Shown: one piece after another, positions 8,287 to 16,276 of the stretch
Position numbering within the stretch: the stretch's first letter is position 1
Layout of the letters: every line of letters starts with the position of its first letter
The notes under the pieces: generated by a model
Databases searched by the model: none
Seen by the model: the letters and a program-made list of their open reading frames with translations, nothing else
What the model was told of the DNA's origin: nothing
Program-made: the position numbers and the translations under genes
Assembly (NCBI RefSeq): GCF_024171945.1
Contig: NZ_JAMTCR010000003.1
Span: 1-64,000 of the forward strand
Direction of reading: 5' to 3'
DNA: 64,000 nt
From: Actinokineospora globicatena
GTDB lineage: Bacteria; Actinomycetota; Actinomycetes; Mycobacteriales; Pseudonocardiaceae

Positions 8287-9194
8287 CAACCCACCCTCTC
8301 GAACGCGAAATTGGCCGGGGGATCGACCGGGATCACCCGGAAGCGACCGCCGCGGTAGCGCCACGCGCTGTCCCAGGCGGTGGTGGTGAACGCGGGCCCG
8401 GAGTCCGTGCCGTCCGCGCGGACCCGCAGCACCTCGTCGGGCCCGGAGCCCTGGCCGACGGTCAGCTCCAACTCCCACTCGCAGTGCGACCGCCCGACCG
8501 CGGCGGTCAACTGGATCACCACGTCCTCGCCCCTTCCCACGGTCACCGCCTTGACCTCGAGGTACGGACGGCCGGGGTCGTCCGGCCCGGCGCGCAGGAG
8601 CACGGTGCCGTCCGGGTCGTCCAGGTCGGTCACCACCTGCCGGACGTCGTGCTCGCCCTGCGGCGTCAACGCGACCAGGGCCCCGGTCCACGGCTCGGCC
8701 CGGCGCAGCACCCTGGTGCGCACCCCGATGACCCGCACCGGCCCGTCCCGGTTGCCGACCAGCGAGATCCGGTGCGAGTTGGCGGCCTTCGCCACCCCAC
8801 CGACCAGCACCCGCGTGTCCGCGCTGGGCACCCCGCCCAGCGCGCGGAAACCCGCGTCCCGATCGGCGCTGACGCGGGTCAGGGCCACCCGGGCGAGTGC
8901 GGCCTCGTCGACCGGACCGGGCAGCACCCACGCCCACGCCCCTTCCGGCACCGGCCGCACCCGCGCCACCAACGGCGGCCCGTCGCCGCCGCCGGAGAGC
9001 ACCGGCCACGCCACCAACCCGGTCGCCACCACCACCGGCACCACCACGACCGTCACGAGCCGCGCCCGCAGCCGCCTACCCCGCGGGTGGTGCACGTGCA
9101 CCCCACCGGTGATGACGGTGCCCGCCTGCACCAAGGCGCCACCCACGGACCCGGTGACGGCGTTGCGCACGCGCTCCTGCTGCTCCTCGGGCAC
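8286..9194 (-). CDS. Single-pass membrane protein with N-terminal RHIM/BASS-like motif
   Basis: A 302-residue protein. The GTG at 9194 has GGGGAGG six nt upstream, better than the GTG/ATG pair at 9257/9254. Residues ~10-35 contain 'NAVTGSVGGALVQAG' followed by 'TVITGGVHVH'. This is the Gly/Val-rich, V-Q-x-G-centred pattern seen in RHIM-like bacterial amyloid signalling sequences of actinobacterial NB-ARC proteins and their partners. An Arg-rich patch and one hydrophobic helix ('LVTVVVVPVVVATGLVAWPV') follow, then ~230 outward-facing residues of unknown fold. Topology is thus inside motif, membrane, outside domain. It is the first gene of the minus-strand operon containing the lipoprotein, caspase-FtsZ and AlkZ-like genes, and it is divergent from the MFS gene. 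A motif of the same type occurs in the proteins at 61254 and 62867. Confidence 0.75.
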   Translation of the reverse strand: MPEEQQERVRNAVTGSVGGALVQAGTVITGGVHVHHPRGRRLRARLVTVVVVPVVVATGLVAWPVLSGGGDGPPLVARVRPVPEGAWAWVLPGPVDEAALARVALTRVSADRDAGFRALGGVPSADTRVLVGGVAKAANSHRISLVGNRDGPVRVIGVRTRVLRRAEPWTGALVALTPQGEHDVRQVVTDLDDPDGTVLLRAGPDDPGRPYLEVKAVTVGRGEDVVIQLTAAVGRSHCEWELELTVGQGSGPDEVLRVRADGTDSGPAFTTTAWDSAWRYRGGRFRVIPVDPPANFAFERVG

Positions 9195-9384
9195 GATCCA
9201 CCTCCCCGGACCACCCGCCAACCCCAGTCTCCCCCCGGCGTCCCGGGGTGTCATCACCCGAGAGTGTCGTCACCACAAGGGTTTCCCTGACCGGACGCTC
9301 GAGTTGTCCTTGTTCTGTCGGGTGTCGGGTCGGGTGGCGGTAATCCGGGTGACAGGGCACCACCGCGTCGGCAGGGTGGGTCGG

Positions 9385-10557
9385 ATGCGGGAAGTGCTGG
9401 CGGAGCAGGAGTTCCGGCTGTTGATCGTGGCGCGGCTGGTGTCGCAGCTGGGGAACCAGGCGGCCGTGGCGGTGATGGCCTTCGCGGTGTTGGGGATCGG
9501 TGGGGACGCGGCGGACATCGGGTTGGTGCTGGGGGCGGAGTCGTTCGCGTTGGCGCTGGCGCTCGTCGTGGGTGGGGTGGTGGGGGACCGGGTGTCGCGG
9601 CGGCTGGTGATGGTCGGGGCGGACCTGGTGCGGTGCGGGTCGCAGGGCGGGTGCGCGGCGCTGCTGATCACGGGACAGGCGCAGGTGTGGCACCTGGTCG
9701 TCCTGCAGGTCATCAGCGGGATCGCGGCAGGGGTCTACCTCCCGGCGGTCACAGCCATCGGTGCCGAGGCGTCCACGCCGGAGAACCGCAAGGACGCCAA
9801 TGCCGTGCGCAGCCTCGTCATCGCCGTGTCGACCATCGCCGGACCTGCCATCGGCGGCCTGTTGACCGTGTGGGTCGGTCCCGGTCCGGCGCTCGCGGTG
9901 GACGCCCTGTCGTTCCTGGTCAGTGCGTCGCTGGTGCTGGCTCTGCGGATCGGCCACGCACCCGCGCCCACCGGCCGTCGAGTCCTCGCCCAAGCGCGCG
10001 ATGGGTGGCGGGAGTTCACGGCGCGACGGTGGCTGTGGAGCGTGACAGTGCTAGCCGCGTTCTGCGGTATGGCGGTCTTCGCGCCGGTTATGGTCCTCGG
10101 ACCGGTCATCCTCGGTAACCCTGCCGCCTGGGTGACCGTGTTGACCGCTCTAGGCATAGGAGCGCTCGTCGGAGGAGTAGCGCTTACCCGAGTACGCCCA
10201 CGCCGGTATCTGCGGTGGGTCGTATCGGGCGCGTTGCTGCTACTGCCGCTCCCAGTGCTACTAGCCCTCCACGCGCCCTTGCCCGCTCTAGTCGTCGGTG
10301 CGTTCGTCCTAGGTGTCGAGCAGTCGGCTCACTGGACCTTGTGGCAAACCACGTTGCAGCACCGGGTTCCGTCCGACATGTTGGCGCGAGTGTCGTCCTA
10401 CGACTGGCTCGGCTACTACGGCTTCGGCCCGCTCGGCTACCTCTTAGCGCCAGCGGCCGCGATCAGGGTCGGGAACACCCCAACCCTGATCGCGGGTGCC
10501 GCCATCGTGTTCACCCTCGCTGTCACCCTGTTGATGACAAAGGAGATCAGCAGGTGA
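9385..10557 (+). CDS. MFS transporter (DHA3-like exporter)
   Basis: A 390-residue integral membrane protein with about 11-12 predicted helices. The start 'EFRLLIVARLVSQLGNQAAV' and the loop-2 motif 'GVVGDRVSRRLVMVGADLVR' (G-x3-D-R-x2-R-R pattern) are those of the MFS_3 group, which includes macrolide and siderophore exporters. ATG 9385 was chosen over upstream in-frame codons because it follows AGGGTGGG and starts just before the first helix. It is divergent from the amyloid-motif operon (190 nt between starts) and its 3' end overlaps the convergent secreted-protein gene by 11 nt. The substrate cannot be told. Confidence 0.85.
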   Translation: MREVLAEQEFRLLIVARLVSQLGNQAAVAVMAFAVLGIGGDAADIGLVLGAESFALALALVVGGVVGDRVSRRLVMVGADLVRCGSQGGCAALLITGQAQVWHLVVLQVISGIAAGVYLPAVTAIGAEASTPENRKDANAVRSLVIAVSTIAGPAIGGLLTVWVGPGPALAVDALSFLVSASLVLALRIGHAPAPTGRRVLAQARDGWREFTARRWLWSVTVLAAFCGMAVFAPVMVLGPVILGNPAAWVTVLTALGIGALVGGVALTRVRPRRYLRWVVSGALLLLPLPVLLALHAPLPALVVGAFVLGVEQSAHWTLWQTTLQHRVPSDMLARVSSYDWLGYYGFGPLGYLLAPAAAIRVGNTPTLIAGAAIVFTLAVTLLMTKEISR

Positions 10558-11926
10558 TGCTGCCCCTGCGCAGCGCGTGACCGCTGGTGTTGCTGTCGTC
10601 GGACCAGTACACGGGCTTCGAGCCGCCCACGCACTCGGCCGCCCCGGACACCGCGAAGCCCTCGTTGTTGAGGTTGGACATCCCCGACGGCCGGTTGTGG
10701 ACGGCGGTGGCCGCGAACACGCCGGAGGCGTTGACCTTCAGCGTCCGGTGCTGCCCGGCGCAGGTGTCGTCGCAGACCACCCACAGCCGGGACGCCTGCG
10801 GCTCCCACTGCAGCTCCATGACCCCGGCCAGCCCGCTGCTGGTGGACGCCACGCGGGTGAACGAACCGGAGTCGAGCAGGACGTAGCCGTAGATCATCGC
10901 GGTGCCCTCGACGCCGACGAAGAACACGCCGCCGGTGTGCGCGCCGTACTGGGACGGGACGTAGGCGGTGCCGGTCGACTCGTCGCGGAACCCGGCGGCG
11001 GTCAGCGCGGAGTCCGGCACCCAGGTGATCGCCTCGAACCCGAGGTTCCCGCCGACCGGGGGCAGACCGGCGGTCAGGTTCCACTCCTTCGTGGCGGTCA
11101 GCGTGCTGCCGGACCCGGTGACGTCGTACTTGAGCACGGACAAGCGGCTGCTGCCCGAGCCGTTGCGCTCACTGGCCACGAACACCCCGCCCGCCGAGCC
11201 CGCGCTGGTGACGGTCACGCCCTCGCTGTCGGGCGCTCCCGTCCCGCCCGGGAACCGCAGCGTCTTGCCCGAGGACCACCCGGTGTCCGGCTGCCACCCG
11301 CCGGTGCCGTTGGGGACCAGCCGCCACAGCTCCCCGGAGTTCTGCGCGGCCCACAGCACGCCGCCCTCCTGGTAGAGGCCGCTGAGGTCCTCGCCGAACA
11401 CGTTCGACGCGTCCGCGTTGGCCACCGAGCCGCTGCCCGGCCACGAGACCGCCGCCAGGCAGTCGTTGGGGCTGCCGAGGGTCACCTCGGCCGCGCGCAG
11501 GGCGCCGGTGCCGTCGGCGCACCGCGACCACGAAGGGTCGGAGTGCTGGCTCCAGCTGACGCTGTCGACCAGCGTCGTGCCGTTGGCCAGGTAGAGGCGC
11601 GCGTCGTCATCGGACCCGAGGCCGAACTTGTCGTGCACGTCGAAGGCCAGCGCCGCGCTCGGGGCGAGGGTGGTGCCCGCCGCGATCTTGTACGACGAGC
11701 TGTTGTTGTCGTCCTTGAGCACCCAGCCCGACAGGTCGACGGTCGTGGTGCCCTTGTTGTAGAGCTCGATCGAGTCGTCGACCGACCCGGTGGTCACCAC
11801 CTCGTTGATCCGGATGTCGTCGGCGGGGGCCGCCTGGGCCCGCGGCGCCAGCAGCACGCCCGCCACCACCGCCGACGCGCAGGCGACGGCCAGGGGGCCA
11901 GGTCGGGAAACACGGGAAGCAGTCAC
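10547..11926 (-). CDS. Secreted protein with lamin-tail (LTD) domain and esterase/phytase-like beta-propeller
   Basis: A 459-residue exported protein. GTG 11926 follows CGAGGACGG and starts a Sec signal peptide, 'PLAVACASAVVAGVLLAPRA', with a likely AQA cleavage site. Residues ~35-140 form a lamin-tail domain: 'IRINEVVTTGSVDDSIELYN', 'TTVDLSGWVLKDD', 'LDFV'-type strands and 'TTLVDSVSWSQHSDPSWSR'. Residues ~150-459 look like a propeller related to phytase-like or esterase-like secreted proteins ('EDLSGLYQEGGVLWAAQNSG', 'SGLAGVMELQWEPQASRLWV', 'NNEGFAVSG'). Such proteins often accompany extracellular nucleases or phosphatases, but no catalytic residues can be assigned. Monocistronic; convergent with the MFS gene. 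Confidence 0.8.
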   Translation of the reverse strand: MTASRVSRPGPLAVACASAVVAGVLLAPRAQAAPADDIRINEVVTTGSVDDSIELYNKGTTTVDLSGWVLKDDNNSSSYKIAAGTTLAPSAALAFDVHDKFGLGSDDDARLYLANGTTLVDSVSWSQHSDPSWSRCADGTGALRAAEVTLGSPNDCLAAVSWPGSGSVANADASNVFGEDLSGLYQEGGVLWAAQNSGELWRLVPNGTGGWQPDTGWSSGKTLRFPGGTGAPDSEGVTVTSAGSAGGVFVASERNGSGSSRLSVLKYDVTGSGSTLTATKEWNLTAGLPPVGGNLGFEAITWVPDSALTAAGFRDESTGTAYVPSQYGAHTGGVFFVGVEGTAMIYGYVLLDSGSFTRVASTSSGLAGVMELQWEPQASRLWVVCDDTCAGQHRTLKVNASGVFAATAVHNRPSGMSNLNNEGFAVSGAAECVGGSKPVYWSDDSNTSGHALRRGSITC

Positions 11927-12294
11927 GATGTCCGTCCTCGGGATCGGCTCCGGCAACCTTCCCGACCCTGCTCACCCCCGCCCAACGGGCACCGGCCCGC
12001 ACGTGATCGCCACGTGAACGGTCCACGAAAACCCGCCCGCCACCGGGTCGCACCTGTGTCGCACCCGGCGACCGGCTTGTGTCCCTCGGCTCACTCCCGA
12101 TGGCTAAGGCAGGTAGTGGTCTGACTGGACGGGAACGAGGTGGCCCCGGTGCGAGCGGATATCACGTGCGACGTGGCCCGCCTCGTCGGCGCGCCCAGCG
12201 GCCCTGTGTCGCCCCCCACCGGGCCCGGCCGGGAAGCGTCGGGCTCCTGACGAGCGGGCGCTCGTCTCGAGGCGCACGCGGCGGCGGAGGCACC
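11927..12294. other. Divergent intergenic region, 368 nt
   Basis: Holds the promoters of two outward-facing genes. The only clear structure is a pair of direct CACGTGA heptamers at 12000-12006 and 12011-12017, each containing the palindrome CACGTG, a plausible regulator site. No gene, hairpin terminator or repeat seen. Confidence 0.4.
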
Positions 12295-15200
12295 GTGCTG
12301 AACAGGAACACGCGACGGACCGGGCGCACCCGGCGGTCGTGGGACACCACCAGGTCGATCCTGGGGTACCTCGCGGGCTCCGTGCTGTCCGGGTTGTTCT
12401 GGCTGGTCGCCTGGTGCGTGCTGCCCGTCGTCATCTCCTGGCACTCCTACGTCGTGCTGTCCGGGTCGATGAGCCCGGCCATCCGCACCGGCGACGTCGT
12501 CGTGGTCGGCGACCTGCTCACCGACCGCCCGGCGCCGGGCGCGGTCATCGCCTTCGACGACCCCAACCACGACAACCACGTCCTGATGCACCGCGTCGTG
12601 AAGGCCAACGACGACGGCACCCTGGTCACCAAGGGCGATGCCAACGCCGAGGCCGACAGCACCCCGGTCGCCGCGGACGCGGTGCGCGGACAAGGCCGTC
12701 TGCGTGTGCCGTGGGTAGGCCTACCGGCCCACTGGGCGCAGACCGGTGACTGGGCGTCGCTCGCCGCCGCCCTCGCCGCGCTGATCGCCTTGGCCGTGCT
12801 CGCCTGGTGGCGACCCAGCCACCCCGAACCGCCCGCGCGGCCTCCGTGGGACCCGCCGAACTGGCACCCGCCGTTTGACCGGACGCCCCCGCCCAAGCGG
12901 CTCTCGTACCGACAACTCCAACGCGGCCAACTCCCACGCGGCCCCCGGCACGCGGCGCGCCCTGGTCTGACCAGGGCACGTCGCGTCGCGGTCGTGGTGG
13001 CGGTCGGCATGCTGGTGTTCGTGTCCGTCAACGGCGGGTTCGCCGGGTACGTCGCCACGACAGCCACGGCGGGCAACGCGCTGGGCTCGTCGGCGTCGTT
13101 CCCCACGTACTCGGCGTCGGTCACCGGCGACACGCCGCTGTTCTACCACCGCGAGGACGAGGCCGGGTCGTCGTCGGCGACCAGCACGGCGGCCGACTCG
13201 TCGGGCAACAGCAGGCCGGGACAGTACAACTCGCCCACCAACGGCCCGTACACGCACTGGCGGTTCGACGACGGCACGGGCACCAACGCGGGCGACTCCT
13301 CCGGCTCCGTGGACACCGGCGTGCTCACCAACGGCCCGACCTGGGTCACCGGGATCATGGGCTCCGGGGTGAACTTCGACGGCCTCAACGACCGGGTCAT
13401 CAGCGCGAACAACCCCATCGCCACCGACACCAGCTTCTCGGCGTCCATCTGGGTCAAGACGACGTCGGCGAGCGGCACCGCGGTGGCGTTCACCCACCAG
13501 GGCACCAACACCGGTGCCTGGTACCTCTACCAGCAGGGTGGACGCTGGCGCTTCGGCATGCCCCGGAGCGACGCCTCCAGCGGCACCGAGGACTACGCCC
13601 AGTCCACGACCGCGACTGCCGCGAGCACCTGGGTCCACCTTGTCGGTGTGTACGACGACCCCAACAACGTCATCAGGCTCTATGTCAACGGCTCGCTAGA
13701 GGCCACCACGTCCCGCGCGGACGCCTACGAGTGGAAGGCGAACGGTTCGCTGGTCGCTGGTGGCATCTACCGAGGCGGTAGCTGGCTATACCCGTGGTCC
13801 GGTGTCCTCGACGATGCGCGGGTCTACCAGCGCGCTCTCGGTGCTAGCGAGATCAGCGGCATCTACGACGCGGCCGCGGCCCCGAACGCTCAGTACAACC
13901 TGGAGCAGAGCGGCACTAGCGCCACCGACAGCGGCCCTTATGGCTACAACGGCACGCTCCAGAACGGCGTCGTGTGGAACACGACTGGCCGCACTGGCCG
14001 TTCGGTGACCCTCGACGGGGTCGACGACTACATCAGCGCGTCCACGTTCACCGTGCGCACGGACACGAGCTTCACGGCGGCCGCGTGGGTCTACATCAGC
14101 AGCGCGGGCGGCGTCGACAGGACATTCCTGTCCAAGGACGGCACGAACGTCAACGCGTTCGCGCTGTCCTACATCCCCGGCACGACGAAGTACGCGTTCA
14201 CGATGCCCGCCTCCGACGCCACAGCGGCGTCGACGGTGCGGGTCTCGTCCAGTTCCAGCGCCATCGCGAACGCGTGGGCCTATGTGGTCGGCGTGTGGGA
14301 CTCGGTCAACGGGCAGATGAAGATCTACCTCAACGGCGCGCTGGAGGGCACGGTCAGCCGCGGCGGCGGGTGGAACGGCACCGGCCTGCTGTCGATCGGC
14401 CGCGGGTTCAGCGGCGGCGCGGGGGTGCAGTACTGGCCCGGTCGCGTCGACGAGGTGCAGCTCTACAACCGGGTGCTGAGCGCGGACGAGATCGACGACA
14501 TCTTCACCCGCCCCAGCATGGACTGGCAGTACGACGACAACCTGGCCACCACCGTCGCCGACTCCTCCGGCAACGGCAACTACGGCACGCTGAACAACGT
14601 CCAGTGGTCGGACACGTCGGTCGCGGGCACCTCCGGCTACTTCGACGGCTCCTCCAGCTGGACCGTCAGCCAGGCCGCGTCGCTGCGCACGGACGAGAGC
14701 TTCACCGTCGCCGGGTGGGCTTACCTGACGACGCCCAACGGTGACCGCAGCATCATCGCGCAGCAGGGGTCTGTCGGTAGCGGTTACCTGCTGGGGGCCG
14801 ATATCGCCTCTACCCGGTGGTGTTTCCGCATCCCGCGCACCGACAGCAACTCGCCGACGTACGACGCGGTGTACAGCAGCGCCATCGCCCAGCAGAACGG
14901 CTGGTACCACATCGTCGGCGTGTACCAGGCGGGCTCCGAGGTGATCCGGTTGTACGTCAACGGTGTCCTCCAAGGCAGCACTACCCGCGGTGGGTCGCCG
15001 TGGAACGCCACTGGCACTGTCCAGGTTGGACGCGCGCTACGAAGTGGTTCGCAGATGGACTACTTCTATGGCTACCTGGACAAGGTTCGATCAATCCAGG
15101 CAGCGCTGTCGACCGCGCAGGTGCAGGACATGTACAACGAGCTGTCACCCGCCCCGCCCACGATCCCGGTCGCCGGCGCGCTGTCGCCGATCACCGCCGG

Positions 15201-15762
15201 TCAGGTCGGTGCGCTGCAGGGCGCCCAGCAGGGGCAGGGCTCCAGCACCGCGGTGGCGTTCAACGGCACCTCGAACGCCAGCAACCTGACCAGCTTCGCG
15301 AACCCGTCCACGTTCACCTCCGAGACCTGGTTCAAGTCCGCCAGCCCCTGGGGCGGCCTGATCATGGGCTTCTACAACACGACCGGCGCCGGCAGCACCA
15401 GCCGCGACCGGGTCGTCTACCTCAACAGCACCGGCAAGCTCGTCTTCGCCGTCAACCCGTCCACCATCAAGTCGATCAGCTCCACCGCGTCCTACAACGA
15501 CGGCACCTGGCACCACGTCGCGGCCAGCCTCGGCGCCGCGGGCATGAAGCTCTACGTCGACGGCAACCTCGTCGCCCAGGACGCGACCACCACCACCGCC
15601 CAGAACTTCACCGGCTACTGGCGCTGGGGCGGCGGCGGCCTGCCCAACTACCCCAACCGCCCCAGCAGCGACTACCTCGTCGGCACCCTCGACGAGTTCG
15701 CCGTCTTCGGCACCCAACTCACCGACGCCCAGGTCCGCCGCCACTACCACGCCAACCACTGA
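12295..15762 (+). CDS. SipW-type signal peptidase I fused to four LamG domains
   Basis: A 1155-residue membrane-anchored fusion. GTG 12295 follows GGCGGAGG. Residues ~20-45 form a transmembrane helix, then an S26 peptidase of the SipW/archaeal kind: 'VVLSGSMSPAIRTGDVVVVG' with the nucleophile Ser (~57) and 'HVLMHRVV' giving His (~99) instead of the bacterial Lys. A second helix lies near 155-175 and a Pro-rich linker follows. A third helix, 'VAVVVAVGMLVFVSVNGGFA', runs into 'ATTATAGNALGSSASF', which resembles the cleavage region of SipW-dependent exported proteins. From ~320 onward come four laminin-G/concanavalin-like domains, each with an N-terminal 'DSSG' region and ending in 'SxxEIxxxY'-like segments (nt 13252-13880, 13890-14515, 14518-15140, 15250-15759). 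Peptidase and LamG proteins are usually separate genes. Self-release of the LamG part is inference. Confidence 0.85.
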   Translation: MLNRNTRRTGRTRRSWDTTRSILGYLAGSVLSGLFWLVAWCVLPVVISWHSYVVLSGSMSPAIRTGDVVVVGDLLTDRPAPGAVIAFDDPNHDNHVLMHRVVKANDDGTLVTKGDANAEADSTPVAADAVRGQGRLRVPWVGLPAHWAQTGDWASLAAALAALIALAVLAWWRPSHPEPPARPPWDPPNWHPPFDRTPPPKRLSYRQLQRGQLPRGPRHAARPGLTRARRVAVVVAVGMLVFVSVNGGFAGYVATTATAGNALGSSASFPTYSASVTGDTPLFYHREDEAGSSSATSTAADSSGNSRPGQYNSPTNGPYTHWRFDDGTGTNAGDSSGSVDTGVLTNGPTWVTGIMGSGVNFDGLNDRVISANNPIATDTSFSASIWVKTTSASGTAVAFTHQGTNTGAWYLYQQGGRWRFGMPRSDASSGTEDYAQSTTATAASTWVHLVGVYDDPNNVIRLYVNGSLEATTSRADAYEWKANGSLVAGGIYRGGSWLYPWSGVLDDARVYQRALGASEISGIYDAAAAPNAQYNLEQSGTSATDSGPYGYNGTLQNGVVWNTTGRTGRSVTLDGVDDYISASTFTVRTDTSFTAAAWVYISSAGGVDRTFLSKDGTNVNAFALSYIPGTTKYAFTMPASDATAASTVRVSSSSSAIANAWAYVVGVWDSVNGQMKIYLNGALEGTVSRGGGWNGTGLLSIGRGFSGGAGVQYWPGRVDEVQLYNRVLSADEIDDIFTRPSMDWQYDDNLATTVADSSGNGNYGTLNNVQWSDTSVAGTSGYFDGSSSWTVSQAASLRTDESFTVAGWAYLTTPNGDRSIIAQQGSVGSGYLLGADIASTRWCFRIPRTDSNSPTYDAVYSSAIAQQNGWYHIVGVYQAGSEVIRLYVNGVLQGSTTRGGSPWNATGTVQVGRALRSGSQMDYFYGYLDKVRSIQAALSTAQVQDMYNELSPAPPTIPVAGALSPITAGQVGALQGAQQGQGSSTAVAFNGTSNASNLTSFANPSTFTSETWFKSASPWGGLIMGFYNTTGAGSTSRDRVVYLNSTGKLVFAVNPSTIKSISSTASYNDGTWHHVAASLGAAGMKLYVDGNLVAQDATTTTAQNFTGYWRWGGGGLPNYPNRPSSDYLVGTLDEFAVFGTQLTDAQVRRHYHANH

Positions 15763-15808
15763 CGCCGCACCGCCGCTGGATTGCCCGCAGGATCCAGCCG
15801 CCGACCGG

Positions 15809-16123
15809 TCAGCGGGGTGTGCGGCCGAACCACGCCGCCCTCGCCGCGCAGGCAGCGGCGGCCACCAGAGAGGCGAAGAACACCGGGTTCACCCACACCG
15901 GGATGTCCGAGTAGGTCGCGCCGTCCTCGAACACGCAGGTGTTGGTCAAGGGGAGCAGGCTGGTCCGCATCTCCCGCAGCGGCGCGCCGTCGTAGGCGAA
16001 CTGGTGGCCACAAACCTCGTCGGTCTCCCAAAGCAACCACACGAACAGCCCAACCGCGTAGGCGGTTACCGCTGTGGTGGCCAGGAGAGCGGCAAACACC
16101 CACAATGTCCGTCGAGTCCCCAT
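15809..16123 (-). CDS. Small two-helix membrane protein
   Basis: A 104-residue protein starting at ATG 16123 after CTGGGGCTG. Two hydrophobic segments, 'LWVFAALLATTAVTAYAVGL' near the N-terminus and 'PVFFASLVAAAACAARAAWF' at the end, flank about 45 extracytoplasmic residues with two Cys ('EVCGHQFAY', 'NTCVFEDG') that could pair. No family recognised. Convergent with the LamG fusion and not obviously in an operon. Confidence 0.6.
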   Translation of the reverse strand: MGTRRTLWVFAALLATTAVTAYAVGLFVWLLWETDEVCGHQFAYDGAPLREMRTSLLPLTNTCVFEDGATYSDIPVWVNPVFFASLVAAAACAARAAWFGRTPR

Positions 16124-16276
16124 CAGCCCCAGGGTAGCCACGATCACGCCTGGGCGAGGAGGGGCGCATCCCGGTGGTGTGCGTGGTTGTGGATGGCGGG
16201 CGGCCTAGAACGCTGTGCGAGTGAGCCTTTCGTGGCCCAGGTGGGCGGCGAACGAGAAGTGTCCAGGGGGCGACGG

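Noticed and set aside
8380-9384. A long plus-strand reading frame running into the MFS gene
   Set aside because: Its first ~335 codons are antisense to the amyloid-motif gene and give a low-complexity Pro/Arg/Ser protein. The transporter begins at ATG 9385 with its own ribosome site.
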